In this document: positions 6,297-6,916 of the stretch, piece by piece | Position numbering within the stretch: position 1 is the stretch's first letter | Layout: each line of letters opens with the position of its first letter | Origin: Balneolales bacterium | GTDB taxonomy: Bacteria; Bacteroidota; Rhodothermia; Balneolales; Natronogracilivirgulaceae | Assembly (NCBI GenBank): GCA_007131625.1 | Contig: SLQC01000158.1 | Span: forward strand, 1-6,916 | DNA length: 6,916 bases | Direction of reading: 5' to 3' | The notes under the pieces: model-generated | Told to the model about the DNA's origin: nothing | What the model saw: only the letters and a program-made list of their open reading frames with translations | The model's database searches: none | Made by a program: the position numbers and the translations under genes

Positions 6297-6863
6297 CTAG
6301 TTTCCCCTTCGCCTGTTTTCATAATCTTCCACAGCTCTTTCAAGCTCCTGAAAAGATTGAGACTGCCGAAAACGTGTATACATTTCTTCCCGTTCTCTCA
6401 CTTGTTCCATGAACTGAAGGTTTGCAGCACCTATAGGATATTCCATCAGCACGTACGCACGCCACATGTCACCTTCACGATTATGCGAAGATTCCTTCAC
6501 CTGACTCCCGTGCAAGCTGGTTGCCACGACAGTTCGGCTGACTTCCTCAAACATCTGACGGAATGTGGCATCTTCATCCACACCGACCTCTTCCGTGAAG
6601 TTTTTCTGCATAGCTTCAATCCGGACTTCCACTATGCGGCCAACTTCTGCACGTGCATCGGTCGAAGCGCGGTTGATTGCGGTTTGGAGATCACGGGAAG
6701 AGGCTGTTCTGGGAACGAATACGTAGTTAGGGTCCTCGGGCGGGTTACTGAACCATAATGGTGATCCATCTGGACTGGTTGCCTTGTCCGAGGAAGAGCA
6801 AGCGTTTAAGAAAAAAATGCCGTAAATCAGCAGTAATGATAATAAAGTAGCTTTTGTTCTCAT
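6297..6863 (-). CDS. LPP20-like outer-membrane lipoprotein
   Basis: Predicted 188-residue lipoprotein. A type II signal peptide is clear: MRTK, hydrophobic stretch 7-18, and lipobox LNAC with the lipidated cysteine at 22. Ser at +2 fits outer-membrane targeting under the enterobacterial rule. Residues 35-85 match the LPP20 pattern: PLWFSNPP, YVFVPRTASSRDLQTA, then an Ala/Arg-rich helix STDARAEVGRIVEV. The domain closes with MWRAYVLMEYP near 133-143, and a charged coiled-coil-like tail (about 150-186) follows. The family takes its name from a Helicobacter lipoprotein, and its biochemical role is unclear. ATG 6863 is chosen because it opens the signal peptide; the 53 bases upstream within the window are AT-rich with no Shine-Dalgarno. 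The transglutaminase-like gene lies downstream on the same strand, so joint transcription is possible across the 288-base gap. Confidence 0.9.
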   Translation of the reverse strand: MRTKATLLSLLLIYGIFFLNACSSSDKATSPDGSPLWFSNPPEDPNYVFVPRTASSRDLQTAINRASTDARAEVGRIVEVRIEAMQKNFTEEVGVDEDATFRQMFEEVSRTVVATSLHGSQVKESSHNREGDMWRAYVLMEYPIGAANLQFMEQVREREEMYTRFRQSQSFQELERAVEDYENRRRGN

Positions 6864-6916
6864 GGTTGAAAGATTAAGTTGATGTTATTCAAAGAGCTTG
6901 GACCAAGTGAAAAAAA

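Noticed and set aside
6138..6758. 206-codon plus-strand frame opposite the LPP20-like gene
   Set aside because: Most of it is antisense to a well-supported lipoprotein gene. Its hydrophobic start looks superficially like a signal peptide, but the rest has no protein-like pattern.

Overview
The window looks like chromosomal sequence from a bacterium of the Bacteroidota / Rhodothermota / Balneolota assemblage. The reasons are a FISUMP-type domain, paired PEGA-domain envelope proteins, an LPP20-type lipoprotein, a secreted transglutaminase-like protein, and mostly weak or absent Shine-Dalgarno sequences. The genus is not determinable, and the lineage is an inference from protein flavour. Every gene seen encodes an exported or envelope protein. 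No RNA gene, mobile element, CRISPR array or phage gene is visible.

Layout. Positions 2-244 (+) hold the C-terminal end of a FISUMP-domain protein cut by the window edge. Four bases later begins a 595-residue secreted protein (249-2036, +) with a conserved N-terminal beta domain, four PEGA-like units and two C-terminal LysM modules. A 516-base AT-richer gap (2037-2552) follows, with a possible terminator hairpin near 2370-2399 and an extended -10 promoter at 2481-2489. Next is a paralogue (2553-4166, +). It aligns to the first protein without a gap over about 382 residues, but its C-terminus is a TonB C-terminal-like domain instead of LysM. A 333-base non-coding gap (4167-4499) lies between the convergent genes. 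On the minus strand an LPP20-like outer-membrane lipoprotein (6863 to 6297) is followed 288 bases later by a secreted protein (6008 to 4500) with a complete Cys-His-Asp transglutaminase-like triad.

How the genes may work together. The two PEGA proteins share one scaffold with different C-terminal ends: one fitted to bind peptidoglycan (LysM), the other to make a TonB-like contact. The simplest reading is a duplicated periplasmic scaffold whose terminal module was swapped. The LPP20 lipoprotein and the transglutaminase-like protein are also exported, so the locus may be an envelope-maintenance or surface-assembly neighbourhood. No shared pathway is shown by the sequence. The most interesting signal is the domain-swapped paralogue pair, with hand-counted identity falling from about 80% at the N-terminal domain to about 47% at the last PEGA unit.
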